From: Ardenticatenaceae bacterium
GTDB taxonomy: Bacteria > Chloroflexota > Anaerolineae > Promineifilales > Promineifilaceae
Length of the DNA stretch: 64,000 bases
Assembly (NCBI GenBank): GCA_030065875.1
Contig: JASJCR010000017.1
Span: 57,649-121,648, forward strand
Reading direction: 5' to 3'
A program made the position numbers and the translations under genes. Shown here piece by piece: positions 9,388 through 19,773 of this stretch. The notes under the pieces are model-generated. The model did not search any database. It was given only the letters and a program-made list of their open reading frames with translations, and had not been told where the DNA came from. The stretch's first letter is position 1; each line of letters starts with the position of its first letter.

Positions 9388-11373
9388 TTAATGCCCCATA
9401 ACCGCCTCCAGAGCGGTGCGGGACATTTCAGCCAAATAAATTAATTGTGGTGATGGCTTTCCCTTTAGAGATACGTGACCCAGGGACCTAAACGCGTCTG
9501 CAGCGATATTCATCGACCCCAGTTGATCCTTAATCGCCTGGAAAACCCCTTCAGAAATGACAATATGCCCATCTTGAGCGATATCTACCAGACGGCTGGC
9601 AGTATTGACCGCTTCACCGACCATAGCGAAATTCATTCGGGTTTCAGCACCCACATTCCCCATGACGACATTGCCCAAGTCGATGCCTATACCCAAACCT
9701 AATTCCGTTCCGGTGGTGGCAAACCACTGCACACGCAGCTCATCAAAGCGATTTTGCATGGCAGTGGCCGTCCGAACGCTCCGAATTGCCGCATCTTTTT
9801 GAGCCAGGGGCACATTAAAGCCAACCATTAGCTCATCCCCAATCAAATCAAATATTGTCCCATCAAACTGATAAACAATTTCAGTCATTTCCGTAAAGAA
9901 ATTGTTTAGGATATTGATCGACTCTGAAGGGTCTAAATCGATGATCATGCGGGTAAAGCCGCGCAGGTCGGCAAACAGGACAACTGCGGACCGTCTCTGC
10001 CGGTCGGCCAGCAGCCCCGGCTCGTTTGATAGGACCTGCTCAACAAGGCGTGGGCTCATATAACGAGAAAATGTTTCTTCAACCTGGGCCTTGGCCTGTC
10101 GCTCTTTCTCAAGCCGCATTTCTTCATTTTCTTTGATTTGGGTGATATCCTGCAAGACCGCCATATAGCCGATGCCGCGAATGGGGGTGATGCTGGACAA
10201 AATCGTGCGTCGATCGGATATGGGCAATTCTTCCGATACCGGCTGTGCTTTTGCCTCTTCAAAGAGCGGGGTGAGAAGGATAAGTTCCCGGATTTCATCT
10301 ATGGCGATGCCGACCACGTTATCGGCCGCTAAATTAAACATCATTTCGGCCGCATGGTTGATCAATTCAATCTTAAAATCTTCGTTGGTCGTAATAATCG
10401 CATCGCTGGATTGGGCCAAAATAGCGCTGAGCTTTTGACGCTGTTCGCTAATCTGGACAAATAAGTAAGCGTTTCGGATGGCTACCGTGGCCTGACCGGC
10501 AATCGTCTCCAATAAAGCCACGTGCTCTTCACGAAAATACCCGACGTGGGGGTGAACGAGAATCAAAACGCCCATCGCCACTTCACTGGCCAACAGGGGC
10601 ACGCCAATAGCCGAGCCGACTTCTTCGGTGTCGTCTGGGAGGATAATCCAGCGATTGTCTTGACCGGCATCGGTGATAATATCGCCTCGTTTATGATGCA
10701 ACAGCCAGCCGGCCAAGCCCTTGTCTAAAACGGCCGAGGTGATCTGATCGCTCATTTCCGGTTTTCCACCGGCCCGCGCGATAATTTTGTGCGTAATTTC
10801 ACGCTGGGGGTTCACCAAAATAATGCTGCCCTTAATCGCCTCTACCGCGGCCTGCGTATGGCTAATAATTTCGACCAGCATTTGATCCAAGTCGAGCTGG
10901 GAGCTTGTTGTTGCTCGAGAGACATCGTAGAGCAGACGTAAGCGGTGCCGCTCTTCTTCCAATTTGTCGCGCGCCTGTTTGAGGCGAATCAGCGAGCGCA
11001 CGCGCACGAGAAGCTCTTCACGATGGTGCGGCCGGGACAAAAATTCATCCGCCCCAACTTCAATCCCGCGTATGCGATATTCGATGTCGCGCAAGGCGGT
11101 GACCATGATAATTGGGATATGGGTTGTTCGATCGTCCGCTTTTAAATGGGTGCACACCTCAAATCCGTTCATGATGGGCATCATGACGTCAAGCAAAATC
11201 AAATCAGGCTCCTGCTCCTGGGCGATTTCAATTCCCTCTTTACCGCTGCCGGCCTCAAGAATGGAATATCCGTGCATGCCTAATTGGGATGCCAGAAGAA
11301 GGCGATTATCGGGATTATCGTCAATAATGAGGATGTTTGCCGATTCATCCGCAACTTTGCGACCGGGCATCAT
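9388..11373 (-). CDS. Receiver-GAF-PAS-class III nucleotide cyclase
   Basis: This 661-aa cytoplasmic signalling protein has a receiver domain (13-130, phosphoacceptor Asp62), a short coiled coil (130-150), a GAF domain (150-305), a PAS domain (312-415), a second coiled linker, and a class III adenylate/guanylate cyclase domain (460-640). The two metal Asp residues (469 in FADLRGFT, 513 in IGDELMVGF) and the Asn590/Arg594 pair are present. Purine-specificity positions are not canonical: the usual Lys before IGD is Asp509, and the usual Asp/Thr site reads NFAM. In the receiver, the conserved Lys is Arg114. The start overlaps the recF stop as ATGA, so the two are coupled. Confidence 0.9.
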   Translation of the reverse strand: MMPGRKVADESANILIIDDNPDNRLLLASQLGMHGYSILEAGSGKEGIEIAQEQEPDLILLDVMMPIMNGFEVCTHLKADDRTTHIPIIMVTALRDIEYRIRGIEVGADEFLSRPHHREELLVRVRSLIRLKQARDKLEEERHRLRLLYDVSRATTSSQLDLDQMLVEIISHTQAAVEAIKGSIILVNPQREITHKIIARAGGKPEMSDQITSAVLDKGLAGWLLHHKRGDIITDAGQDNRWIILPDDTEEVGSAIGVPLLASEVAMGVLILVHPHVGYFREEHVALLETIAGQATVAIRNAYLFVQISEQRQKLSAILAQSSDAIITTNEDFKIELINHAAEMMFNLAADNVVGIAIDEIRELILLTPLFEEAKAQPVSEELPISDRRTILSSITPIRGIGYMAVLQDITQIKENEEMRLEKERQAKAQVEETFSRYMSPRLVEQVLSNEPGLLADRQRRSAVVLFADLRGFTRMIIDLDPSESINILNNFFTEMTEIVYQFDGTIFDLIGDELMVGFNVPLAQKDAAIRSVRTATAMQNRFDELRVQWFATTGTELGLGIGIDLGNVVMGNVGAETRMNFAMVGEAVNTASRLVDIAQDGHIVISEGVFQAIKDQLGSMNIAADAFRSLGHVSLKGKPSPQLIYLAEMSRTALEAVMGH

Positions 11374-12653
11374 ATCTGTGTTTTATCCTCAACTTCCTCA
11401 ACGTGCTTGATTGATTGGTTTGTCTCTTCTTCCAACCGACCTTTTTTTACCACAAAAATTTTTGTTGACCGTAAAAAAGTTGAAGGAAACATTGAACTGT
11501 CAGTTGAAGTTAGAAACGCCTGGGTTCTCTCTTGAATAAAAGATAATAACAGGGCACGTCGCGATTTGTCTAATTCAGCGACCACATCATCAAGCAATAA
11601 GATTGGGAAATCACCGGTGATTTCCCGCATGAACTCGATTTCAGCTAGCTTAAAAGCAAGCATGGCACTGCGCTGCTGCCCGCGGGAACCATAGTGGGCC
11701 AATTGACGGCCGTTAATCCAAAAACGCCAGTCATCTCGGTGGGGACCAACTGTGGTCACCCCACTTGATAGATCTCTGGCTTCCTGAGATTGTACAACTT
11801 TTGAAAACCATTCTTCAACAGGACTATAGTCCGATTGCCCGGCCAACCAATCTACCTTCTCAGAAAGCTGCTGCATTTCGCCGCTCATCTCATCACCGGT
11901 ACTTTGTGATAACCCATTGCCTTGCAAACGCGGCAGGTAAGCAAGACGGAGAGTCTCCCGCCCGTCGGTTAACGATTCATAATGAATCCGCTGGGCCACC
12001 CGGGCCAAATGACGCATATATTTGGCCCGCGATTGAATAATAACCGCTCCTTTTTGAACCAGGTCATCGGTTAAAATCCGGATCACATCCCGGCCGCGGC
12101 CGGTCTCCAGATGCTGGCGCAAAGCGGCATTGCGCTGTTCGAGCACCTTGTTGTATGTCGAAAGGGTACGACAGTAGGTGGGGTCAACCTGGCACAGCAG
12201 GATATCGATGTATCGCCGCCGGGTGGCCGGAGGACCCCCTATCATTTCCACATCGCTGGGCAAAAATAAAACGACCCGCAAATTTCCTAACAAATCCATC
12301 AGCCGCACTTTGCGCCGGTCCAGAAGCGCTTCGCGTCGAAAACGCATGCTGCCGCGAACCTTCTCCTGAATTAATCGCATTTCGATATGGCGCGGCCCTT
12401 CAGGCAGCTGAACCTGGGCAACAATGCGGCCGACAACAATTTGATCGTCAGCCTCCATGGCTTCCCAATTGATAATTTGATAATCGGCCGAAGCCTGTGG
12501 GGAACGTGTGGTTGCCAAATAGTAAATCGACTCAAGGATATTGGTTTTACCCTGAGCGTTGGGTCCATACAACAAAGTCATTCCTGGGGAGAAGTTGACT
12601 TCCAGTCGACCGTAATTTCGAAAATTGGTCAGTGATAAGTATGACAAAATCAT
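11370..12653 (-). CDS. recF: DNA replication and repair protein RecF
   Basis: This 427-aa SMC-like ATPase loads RecA at single-stranded DNA gaps. Motifs are the N-terminal LSLTNFRNYGRLEVNFSPG, Walker A GPNAQGKTN, the signature region YGSRGQQRSAMLAFKLAE, and Walker B PILLLDDVVAELD. A frame extends upstream to a TTG at 12680, but the ATG at 12653 gives the standard MILSYLSLTNFRNY start. dnaA, dnaN and gyrB are not adjacent, so the usual recF context has been lost. The stop overlaps the start of the downstream cyclase gene. Confidence 0.94.
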   Translation of the reverse strand: MILSYLSLTNFRNYGRLEVNFSPGMTLLYGPNAQGKTNILESIYYLATTRSPQASADYQIINWEAMEADDQIVVGRIVAQVQLPEGPRHIEMRLIQEKVRGSMRFRREALLDRRKVRLMDLLGNLRVVLFLPSDVEMIGGPPATRRRYIDILLCQVDPTYCRTLSTYNKVLEQRNAALRQHLETGRGRDVIRILTDDLVQKGAVIIQSRAKYMRHLARVAQRIHYESLTDGRETLRLAYLPRLQGNGLSQSTGDEMSGEMQQLSEKVDWLAGQSDYSPVEEWFSKVVQSQEARDLSSGVTTVGPHRDDWRFWINGRQLAHYGSRGQQRSAMLAFKLAEIEFMREITGDFPILLLDDVVAELDKSRRALLLSFIQERTQAFLTSTDSSMFPSTFLRSTKIFVVKKGRLEEETNQSIKHVEEVEDKTQI

Positions 12654-12689
12654 GAATTGATCTATCGTATACTGTAACAATTATCTGAT

Positions 12690-12706
12690 AGGACGACAAT
12701 CGTCCT
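12690..12706. promoter_or_regulatory. Inverted repeat between recF and the regulator gene
   Basis: A perfect 7-bp inverted repeat, AGGACGA-CAA-TCGTCCT, lies in the divergent intergenic region. It is upstream of both genes and outside any coding sequence, so it is a plausible operator. The protein that would bind it is unknown. Confidence 0.35.
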
Positions 12707-12725
12707 GATTCACGCTAATTTCTTA

Positions 12726-12754
12726 TTGCGTTCAGGTGATGGTCATGCTAAATT
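12726..12754 (+). promoter_or_regulatory. Predicted promoter of the OmpR-type regulator
   Basis: TTGCGT (12726-12731) and TAAATT (12749-12754) are separated by 17 bases. They lie about 30 bp before the ATG at 12785, with an AT-rich leader between. Confidence 0.4.
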
Positions 12755-12784
12755 GAGCAATTAAAGAATTAGTATTAAAAGAAC

Positions 12785-13465
12785 ATGCCCCAATCTCTCT
12801 TAATCGTTGAAGACGATATTCCCCTCAGCACCCAAATACAAGGGACATTGAGCGATGCCGGATATGAAACCCATCTGGCTCATACCGCGGAAAATGGCTT
12901 TAATTTGGCTCTGAATCACAAACCGGACCTCATTTTACTGGATGTCATGGTTCCGGTCATGGGTGGCTGGGAATTGTGCAAACAGCTGCGCCAGCACACA
13001 AAAGTACCCATCCTGTTTTTAACCGCCCTCAACAGTCCAGAAGATATTGTCAAAGGGTTAAACCTCGGAGCGGATGATTATATCATCAAGCCCTTTCTCG
13101 ATGAGATCCTTCTGGCGCGAATCGCTGCCCATCTTCGCCGTCACGGTGGAATTTTTACCGATCGTCTGGTTTTTGAGCAGGGCGCCCTGGAAATAGACTT
13201 TACCAACGTGACCGTTCTGATTAACGGAATGCCCATTGATTTAACACCGCGGGAATTTGAGCTGCTAAGCGCTCTTTCCCGTCATGCCGGCCAGGTTATG
13301 CGCACCGAAGAGCTCCTTGTCGAAGCATGGGGAGAGGAGTATGCCGACGCAACTGAAAATATTAAGCCTTACATCCACTATCTGAGAAAAAAAATCGAGA
13401 AAGACCCCGCTTCACCCCGATGGATCAACACCGTCCGGGGGGTTGGGTATCGATTTGGGAATTAG
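12785..13465 (+). CDS. OmpR/PhoB-family response regulator
   Basis: The 226-aa transcription factor has an N-terminal receiver domain with acidic residues at 10-11, the phosphoacceptor Asp53 in LILLDVMVPVMGG, Thr80, and Lys102 in DDYIIKPF. A C-terminal winged helix follows, with DLTPREFELLSALSRHAG and the wing NTVRGVGYRF. All expected receiver residues are intact. No cognate histidine kinase is adjacent. The gene is monocistronic, with its own promoter-like sequence and terminator, and is divergent from recF. Confidence 0.93.
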   Translation: MPQSLLIVEDDIPLSTQIQGTLSDAGYETHLAHTAENGFNLALNHKPDLILLDVMVPVMGGWELCKQLRQHTKVPILFLTALNSPEDIVKGLNLGADDYIIKPFLDEILLARIAAHLRRHGGIFTDRLVFEQGALEIDFTNVTVLINGMPIDLTPREFELLSALSRHAGQVMRTEELLVEAWGEEYADATENIKPYIHYLRKKIEKDPASPRWINTVRGVGYRFGN

Positions 13466-13543
13466 CTTAACGCATTTGCATTCACCCCTTGTTCAGCAGT
13501 AAAATATTCCAATAGCTATCTCAAAAAAAGCGCTAGAGGCGGC

Positions 13544-13578
13544 AGCGTAAGAGCAACATGTTCTTACGCTCATTTTTT
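13544..13578 (+). terminator. Rho-independent terminator after the OmpR-type regulator
   Basis: A 9-bp perfect stem (AGCGTAAGA at 13544-13552 with TCTTACGCT at 13562-13570) is followed by a run of six T residues. Confidence 0.8.
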
Positions 13579-13597
13579 ACATTGGGCCAATGACGTT

Positions 13598-15169
13598 ATG
13601 ACCAAACCAGATATTATTTTTATCGTACTTGACACACAGCGAGCGGATCGATTAGGAGTTTATGGCAATCAGAAAAATATTTCTCCCAATATTGACCAAT
13701 TTGCCGCTCAATCAACCGTATTTGAAAACGCGATATCAGCCGCTCAATGGACGATTCCCAGTCATGCCTCAATGTTTACCGGTTTGTATCCAACCGCCCA
13801 CCAACTCACTCAGTCGCACCTGACCCTTGGGCCAGATACCCATCACGCGGCCGAAATTTTGCGGTCAGCCGGTTATGAAACGGTTGGTTTTTGCAACAAT
13901 CCGCTGGTGGGCGTTCTGGAAAATGGGCTAAACCGCGGGTTTGAACAATTTTATAATTACGCCGGCACATTCCCCAATCGGCCGCAGTTTGTCGAACGCT
14001 CCTCCTGGCAGAAGCTCCGGGAGCGATATGAAGAGTTTATGCGCAAGCGCTTGGCTCTGCCGATTCAAAACTTCTTCGGCCGATCTGAATCAGCGTTTAG
14101 CCTCTCCCTCAATAAGTGGTTTACTCCGCTGTGGTCAAAATTCCTGAATTTCAAAGGGCAAAATGAACTTTCTATTCAGGACGTCATCCGATTTTTGGCT
14201 CAACAAGATCAACAAGAACAAGATAAACCACTTTTTCTGTTCTATAACCTGATGGAAACCCATCTGCCTTTTTACCCTCCCAAACAATTTGTCGATCAAA
14301 TGGCTCCCAATATTGCCAACGATCGCCGCGCTCGTCGCATTATGCGCGAGTGGAACAGTGAAGCGTATCGCTGGTCCGCTCCGCCATTAAATGGGTTAAC
14401 CGATCTCGAATGGGAAGTTTTAAACGGCTATTATGACGCTGAGGTCCTTTATCAGGATGATTATTTAAAACCCCTCTTTGAGGCATTGGCCGTTCGAAAG
14501 AATCGGGAAAACACCTTAACCATCATTGTCGGCGATCACGGAGACGGATTGGGTGAGCACGGCTATTTTGGCCATTCGTTTGTGGCTTATCAAGAGCTGC
14601 TCCACGTCCCTTTGATCATCAACTGGCCGCATGAGCTTGATGCCGGGCAGCGGGTATCCCAACCGGTCAGCACGCGACGGGTATTTCACACCATGCTGCA
14701 GGCGGCCGGTGAACTGCCCGGAGAACAGTGGCCAAATCTGAACGATGGTGAAATCCGGGGTTTGTCCCTGCGTGAGGTGGCCCACGGCCGAGATGTCGAA
14801 CAGGCTACGGCCTATGCCGAAGTTTATCCGCCGACAAACATTGTCAAATCAATTGAAGATCGCCAACCGGAAATCATTGAAAAATTCGGTTTGCTGCAGA
14901 TGCGCCGGGCGATCGTTCAGGAAAATCTAAAATTAATTCAGGTGGATGATCAACCCGCGGAATTGTTCGACCTCAAGCAGGACGATCTTGAACTCGACAG
15001 CCTGTTGGAAGTGAAACAAGATCAATCCACCTCATTAAACCACCAGCTTAATCGCATGGTTGGCACCGTTGAAAATCAAAGAGACAGCCTGCTGGCGGGG
15101 GTCCCTCTCGATATAGATGAGGATTCCGAATTGATACAGCACCTCCGCGGTTTAGGCTATATTGATTAA
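13598..15169 (+). CDS. Sulfatase-fold (alkaline phosphatase superfamily) hydrolase
   Basis: This 523-aa protein begins IIFIVLDTQRADRLGVYG with the first metal ligand Asp12. It carries VGDHGDGLGEHGYFGHS, the second metal-binding cluster. At the nucleophile site it reads WTIPSHASMFTG, so Thr52 replaces the Cys/Ser that becomes formylglycine in true sulfatases and His56 replaces the Arg of CxPSR. A Thr nucleophile occurs in phosphoglycerol or phosphoethanolamine transferases of the same superfamily. There is no signal peptide or membrane anchor, so the protein is probably cytoplasmic. The substrate is unknown. lgt follows 41 bp downstream. Confidence 0.8.
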   Translation: MTKPDIIFIVLDTQRADRLGVYGNQKNISPNIDQFAAQSTVFENAISAAQWTIPSHASMFTGLYPTAHQLTQSHLTLGPDTHHAAEILRSAGYETVGFCNNPLVGVLENGLNRGFEQFYNYAGTFPNRPQFVERSSWQKLRERYEEFMRKRLALPIQNFFGRSESAFSLSLNKWFTPLWSKFLNFKGQNELSIQDVIRFLAQQDQQEQDKPLFLFYNLMETHLPFYPPKQFVDQMAPNIANDRRARRIMREWNSEAYRWSAPPLNGLTDLEWEVLNGYYDAEVLYQDDYLKPLFEALAVRKNRENTLTIIVGDHGDGLGEHGYFGHSFVAYQELLHVPLIINWPHELDAGQRVSQPVSTRRVFHTMLQAAGELPGEQWPNLNDGEIRGLSLREVAHGRDVEQATAYAEVYPPTNIVKSIEDRQPEIIEKFGLLQMRRAIVQENLKLIQVDDQPAELFDLKQDDLELDSLLEVKQDQSTSLNHQLNRMVGTVENQRDSLLAGVPLDIDEDSELIQHLRGLGYID

Positions 15170-15210
15170 CAAATAATTGCTCAGGAAGGCAATTAACTCA
15201 GGAGAAACAG

Positions 15211-16128
15211 ATGTTTGATGCGCTGCAGGAACTGCTGGATCCGATTGCGTTTACAATTCCCATTGGTGAAAATGGATTTCCCATTTATTGGTATGGTATT
15301 TTAATCGCTGTGGGTATTGGCTTGGGCACCGTTTGGGCCGGCCGAGAAATTGAAAAACGAGGGCAAAGCTCCGATGAATTTTACAATGGCCTGCTCATTG
15401 TCGTAATTGCCGGCTATCTTTTTGCCCGCTTTGGCTATGTGATCCAGGACGCCTTATCAGGTGGTGGACCCTACAACACCTTTATCGACGTAATCAATAT
15501 TCGCAGCGGCGGCGTCAATATCTTGTGGGGATTTATAGGGGCGGCGCTGATCGGTGTCTCTTATGCCCGCTATCGCCGCTTAAAAGCGTGGCACTACGCC
15601 GATGTGACCGGGCCCACCATTTTGATCGCTCAGGGAATCGGCCGCTGGGGGAATTTTATCAACCAGGAGTTGTATGGTCCGCCAACCACGGCTCCGTGGG
15701 GGATTTTAATCGATCAACGCTTTCGAATCCCTCCATTTAACGATCTGGCGACGTATCCGCTTGAGACCCGCTTTCATCCCACATTTTTATATGAATCGGT
15801 CACCCTAATATTGGGATTTATACTCCTCACCTACCTCAACAACCGCTTCCGAGACACCTGGAAACCAGGCACAATCTTTGGGGCGTTTTTGATCTGGTGG
15901 GGGACCAATCGCGGTTGGGTTGAATTTTTCCGCCCGGACCAGCCGCGCATCGGCAATACGCCCCTTTCTTATTCGATGCTGGTGGCCTTCGGTATCGCCA
16001 TCGCCGGTGTCATCATTTTGCTATACCTCTATGACAAACTTCCCCAATCAGAAACCGCGCGCCGTCGACAGCTAAACAGCCGACGGCCGCCTAAACCTAA
16101 ACGGCGCAGAGACGCCGAAACAACCTAA
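15211..16128 (+). CDS. lgt: Prolipoprotein diacylglyceryl transferase
   Basis: This 305-aa integral membrane enzyme transfers diacylglycerol from phosphatidylglycerol to the lipobox Cys of prolipoproteins. Family motifs seen are FPIYWYGILIAVG, RSGGVNILWGFIGA, GRWGNFINQELYG and the HPTFLYES segment. Seven membrane helices are apparent, and the C-terminal tail is Arg/Lys-rich. An AGGAG SD precedes the ATG. It would process the lipoproteins encoded in this window, namely the solute-binding protein and the LysM protein. Confidence 0.94.
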   Translation: MFDALQELLDPIAFTIPIGENGFPIYWYGILIAVGIGLGTVWAGREIEKRGQSSDEFYNGLLIVVIAGYLFARFGYVIQDALSGGGPYNTFIDVINIRSGGVNILWGFIGAALIGVSYARYRRLKAWHYADVTGPTILIAQGIGRWGNFINQELYGPPTTAPWGILIDQRFRIPPFNDLATYPLETRFHPTFLYESVTLILGFILLTYLNNRFRDTWKPGTIFGAFLIWWGTNRGWVEFFRPDQPRIGNTPLSYSMLVAFGIAIAGVIILLYLYDKLPQSETARRRQLNSRRPPKPKRRRDAETT

Positions 16129-16146
16129 TGAATCAATAAATTAAGC

Positions 16147-17701
<1,555 letters not shown>

Positions 17702-17747
17702 GTGATGGGGTCGGTTTGGTTTTCAGAATTTAAAATTTGTTCTAGTC

Positions 17748-17804
17748 AGGCGTCACGCTTCCCCAGGTTCAGCCAGGGCCACGAAGTGAGGCGTGAAAGT
17801 GCCT
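17748..17804 (+). promoter_or_regulatory. Possible structured leader before the 52-aa gene
   Basis: Nested complementary segments lie in order: AGGC (17748) with GCCT (17801), TCACG(C) (from 17753) with (G)CGTGA (ending 17796), and CTTC with GAAG inside. A small CCC/GGG loop is at the core. The fold is not compared with other genomes, so this is only a candidate structured 5' leader. Confidence 0.3.
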
Positions 17805-17847
17805 AAACTCTTACTTTCTAACAGCATATTTTTTCAGGAGGAATCTC

Positions 17848-18006
17848 ATGGCCAAGAAAAAAATTGTTCTCTCTGAACAGCAAAAAGCAAAAAACGAGGA
17901 AATTTTGTTGCGCATTGAAAGAGAACGAACCCGGCTTTGGGAGGAAACGCGAGCGATGCAAGATAAATGGAATGATCACAAGAGACGGCGACGCAAGAAA
18001 AATTAA
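17848..18006 (+). CDS. Small basic protein, 52 aa
   Basis: This short gene encodes a highly charged, probably helical protein. It begins MAKKKIVLSEQQ, has an RIERERTRLWEETR helix in the middle, and ends in a cluster of Arg and Lys residues. It has a near-perfect SD (CAGGAGG) seven bases before the ATG, the best argument that it is real. There are no Cys or membrane segments. The basic tail suggests contact with nucleic acid or the ribosome, but no family is recognised. It lies between guaB and purB on the same strand. Confidence 0.65.
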   Translation: MAKKKIVLSEQQKAKNEEILLRIERERTRLWEETRAMQDKWNDHKRRRRKKN

Positions 18007-18243
18007 GCTATCCCATTTCAAAATTTCAAGTAAATAATAACGAATAATGTAAACTTCATTAAGATTTTTGAGATAATTTTTCCAGAAAGGGCACAAAATT
18101 TCCCAGATTTAAATTCTTGGTTAATTCGTGCCGCCCAAGGTTGATTTTTAAGAATACTTTTTGGGGTTTATTCCACCTGATTAACCTATACACGTTGTTT
18201 GGTATGCAATTTTTTGCTGCCTCATGCCCCCCAAGATCCAATT

Positions 18244-19647
18244 ATGAGCGAACAATCCTTTCATCACAACACATATATTTCCGTCTTCACCTGGCGCTAC
18301 GGTTCCCCTCAAATGCGCCACGTCTGGTCAGAAGAAAACAAGCGCCGGCTGATGCGCCAGGTATGGATCGCTCTGGCTCGAGCCCAGGAAGAAGCCGGTT
18401 TGGTGACGGCCGCCCAGGTCGCGGATTTAGAAGCTCATGCTGATCAAATCGACATTCCCCGCGCGCAGGAAATCGAGAGGGAAACACGTCACGACGTGAT
18501 GGCTGAAATCCGCGCGTTTGCCGAGCAGTGCCCGGTCGGCGGCCGCATTATCCATTGGGGAGCCACCAGCGCCGATGTGAATGACAACGTGTACGCTCTG
18601 CGAATCCATGCTTCGCTTGACCGGCTGCTGGACGGTATGAGGGACCTGCTTTTAACCCTCAGTGAAAAAATTCGGCAAACCGCCGCGTGGCCGGTGATGG
18701 CCCACACCCACATTCAGCCGGCCGAACCCACGACGCTGGGGTATCGCTTTGCCGTTTATGCTCAGGATTTATGGCACGATTGGCAAACGCTGAGCCATTT
18801 AAAACAGACGATGAAGGGAAAAGGGTTTAAGGGGGCGGTCGGAACCCAGGCCAGTTACAAACAAATATTAAAGGACACCGGCGTATCAGCCCTGGAGATG
18901 GATCAAAGAGCAATGGAATTTTTGGGGATAAAGGGGTTTCCCATCGCCACCCAAACGTATTCCCGCCAGCAAGATTTGCGGTTAATGAATGGATTGGCCG
19001 GTTTGGCGTCCTCTTTGCACAAATTCGCCCTCGATTTTCGCATCCTGCAATCCCCTCCTTTTGGAGAATGGGCCGAGCCTTTTGGCAAAGGGCAGGTCGG
19101 ATCTTCGGCGATGCCCTTCAAAAGAAATCCGATCAACACCGAAAATATTTGCTCTCTGGCCCGGTATGTAGCCTCTTTGCCTGCTGTGGCCTGGGATAAC
19201 GCCAGCCAGGCGATTTTAGAGCGCAGCCTCGATGATTCGGCCAATCGGCGAATATTTATCGCGGAAGGGTTCTTGGCCACAGAAGAGATATTGCGGCGGA
19301 CGCTGCGCATTATCAAGGGAATGGTCCTGCACGATGAAGGGATGAAGCGGAACATGGCCACCTACGGCCCGTTTGCGGCCTCGGAAAAAGTGTTGATGGC
19401 CCTGGTCCAGCAGGGGGGCAGCCGTCAGGACGGTCATGAGTGGCTGCGAGAAGCCAGCTTAAAAGCGTGGACGGCGGTGCAGCGCGGGCAGCCAAATCCG
19501 CTGATCGAGCTGCTCGCTTCTGATGAGCGGCTGCTGAACTATTTAGAATCTTCAGAAATTCGGGAAATGATGCAGGCGGATGGGCACACCGGAACGGCCG
19601 CGGAGCGAGCTTTAAATTTCGCCCTCATGATCGAAAATGAAATTTAA
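18244..19647 (+). CDS. purB: Adenylosuccinate lyase
   Basis: This 467-aa fumarase/aspartase-superfamily enzyme acts twice in purine synthesis, on SAICAR and on adenylosuccinate. Motifs include TSADVNDNVYALR, the His-bearing MAHTHIQPAEPTTLGYRFA, and the superfamily signature GSSAMPFKRNPINTENI. The frame opens at a GTG at 18199, but the ATG at 18244 is the more natural start. About 240 bp of AT-rich sequence with no other gene lies upstream. With guaB it completes both branches from IMP in this segment. Confidence 0.93.
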   Translation: MSEQSFHHNTYISVFTWRYGSPQMRHVWSEENKRRLMRQVWIALARAQEEAGLVTAAQVADLEAHADQIDIPRAQEIERETRHDVMAEIRAFAEQCPVGGRIIHWGATSADVNDNVYALRIHASLDRLLDGMRDLLLTLSEKIRQTAAWPVMAHTHIQPAEPTTLGYRFAVYAQDLWHDWQTLSHLKQTMKGKGFKGAVGTQASYKQILKDTGVSALEMDQRAMEFLGIKGFPIATQTYSRQQDLRLMNGLAGLASSLHKFALDFRILQSPPFGEWAEPFGKGQVGSSAMPFKRNPINTENICSLARYVASLPAVAWDNASQAILERSLDDSANRRIFIAEGFLATEEILRRTLRIIKGMVLHDEGMKRNMATYGPFAASEKVLMALVQQGGSRQDGHEWLREASLKAWTAVQRGQPNPLIELLASDERLLNYLESSEIREMMQADGHTGTAAERALNFALMIENEI

Positions 19648-19691
19648 TAGATCAAAGTGCATTTTTTAAATGAGGCCTGATTCAGGTCATC

Positions 19692-19730
19692 AATTTCCCC
19701 TCCCCTCGGGGGGGGCTGGGGGAGGGAATT
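19692..19730. terminator. GC-rich hairpin between convergent purB and yceI
   Basis: An imperfect inverted repeat begins with AATTTCCCC and ends with GAGGGAATT around a G-rich core. It lies between two converging genes, where a bidirectional terminator is expected, but no clean T-run follows. A partial third copy of the C-rich word follows at 19731-19741. Confidence 0.5.
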
Positions 19731-19773
19731 GCCCCTCCCCCATTTGGGAAAGGAGCAATACGGGTCTCACAGA

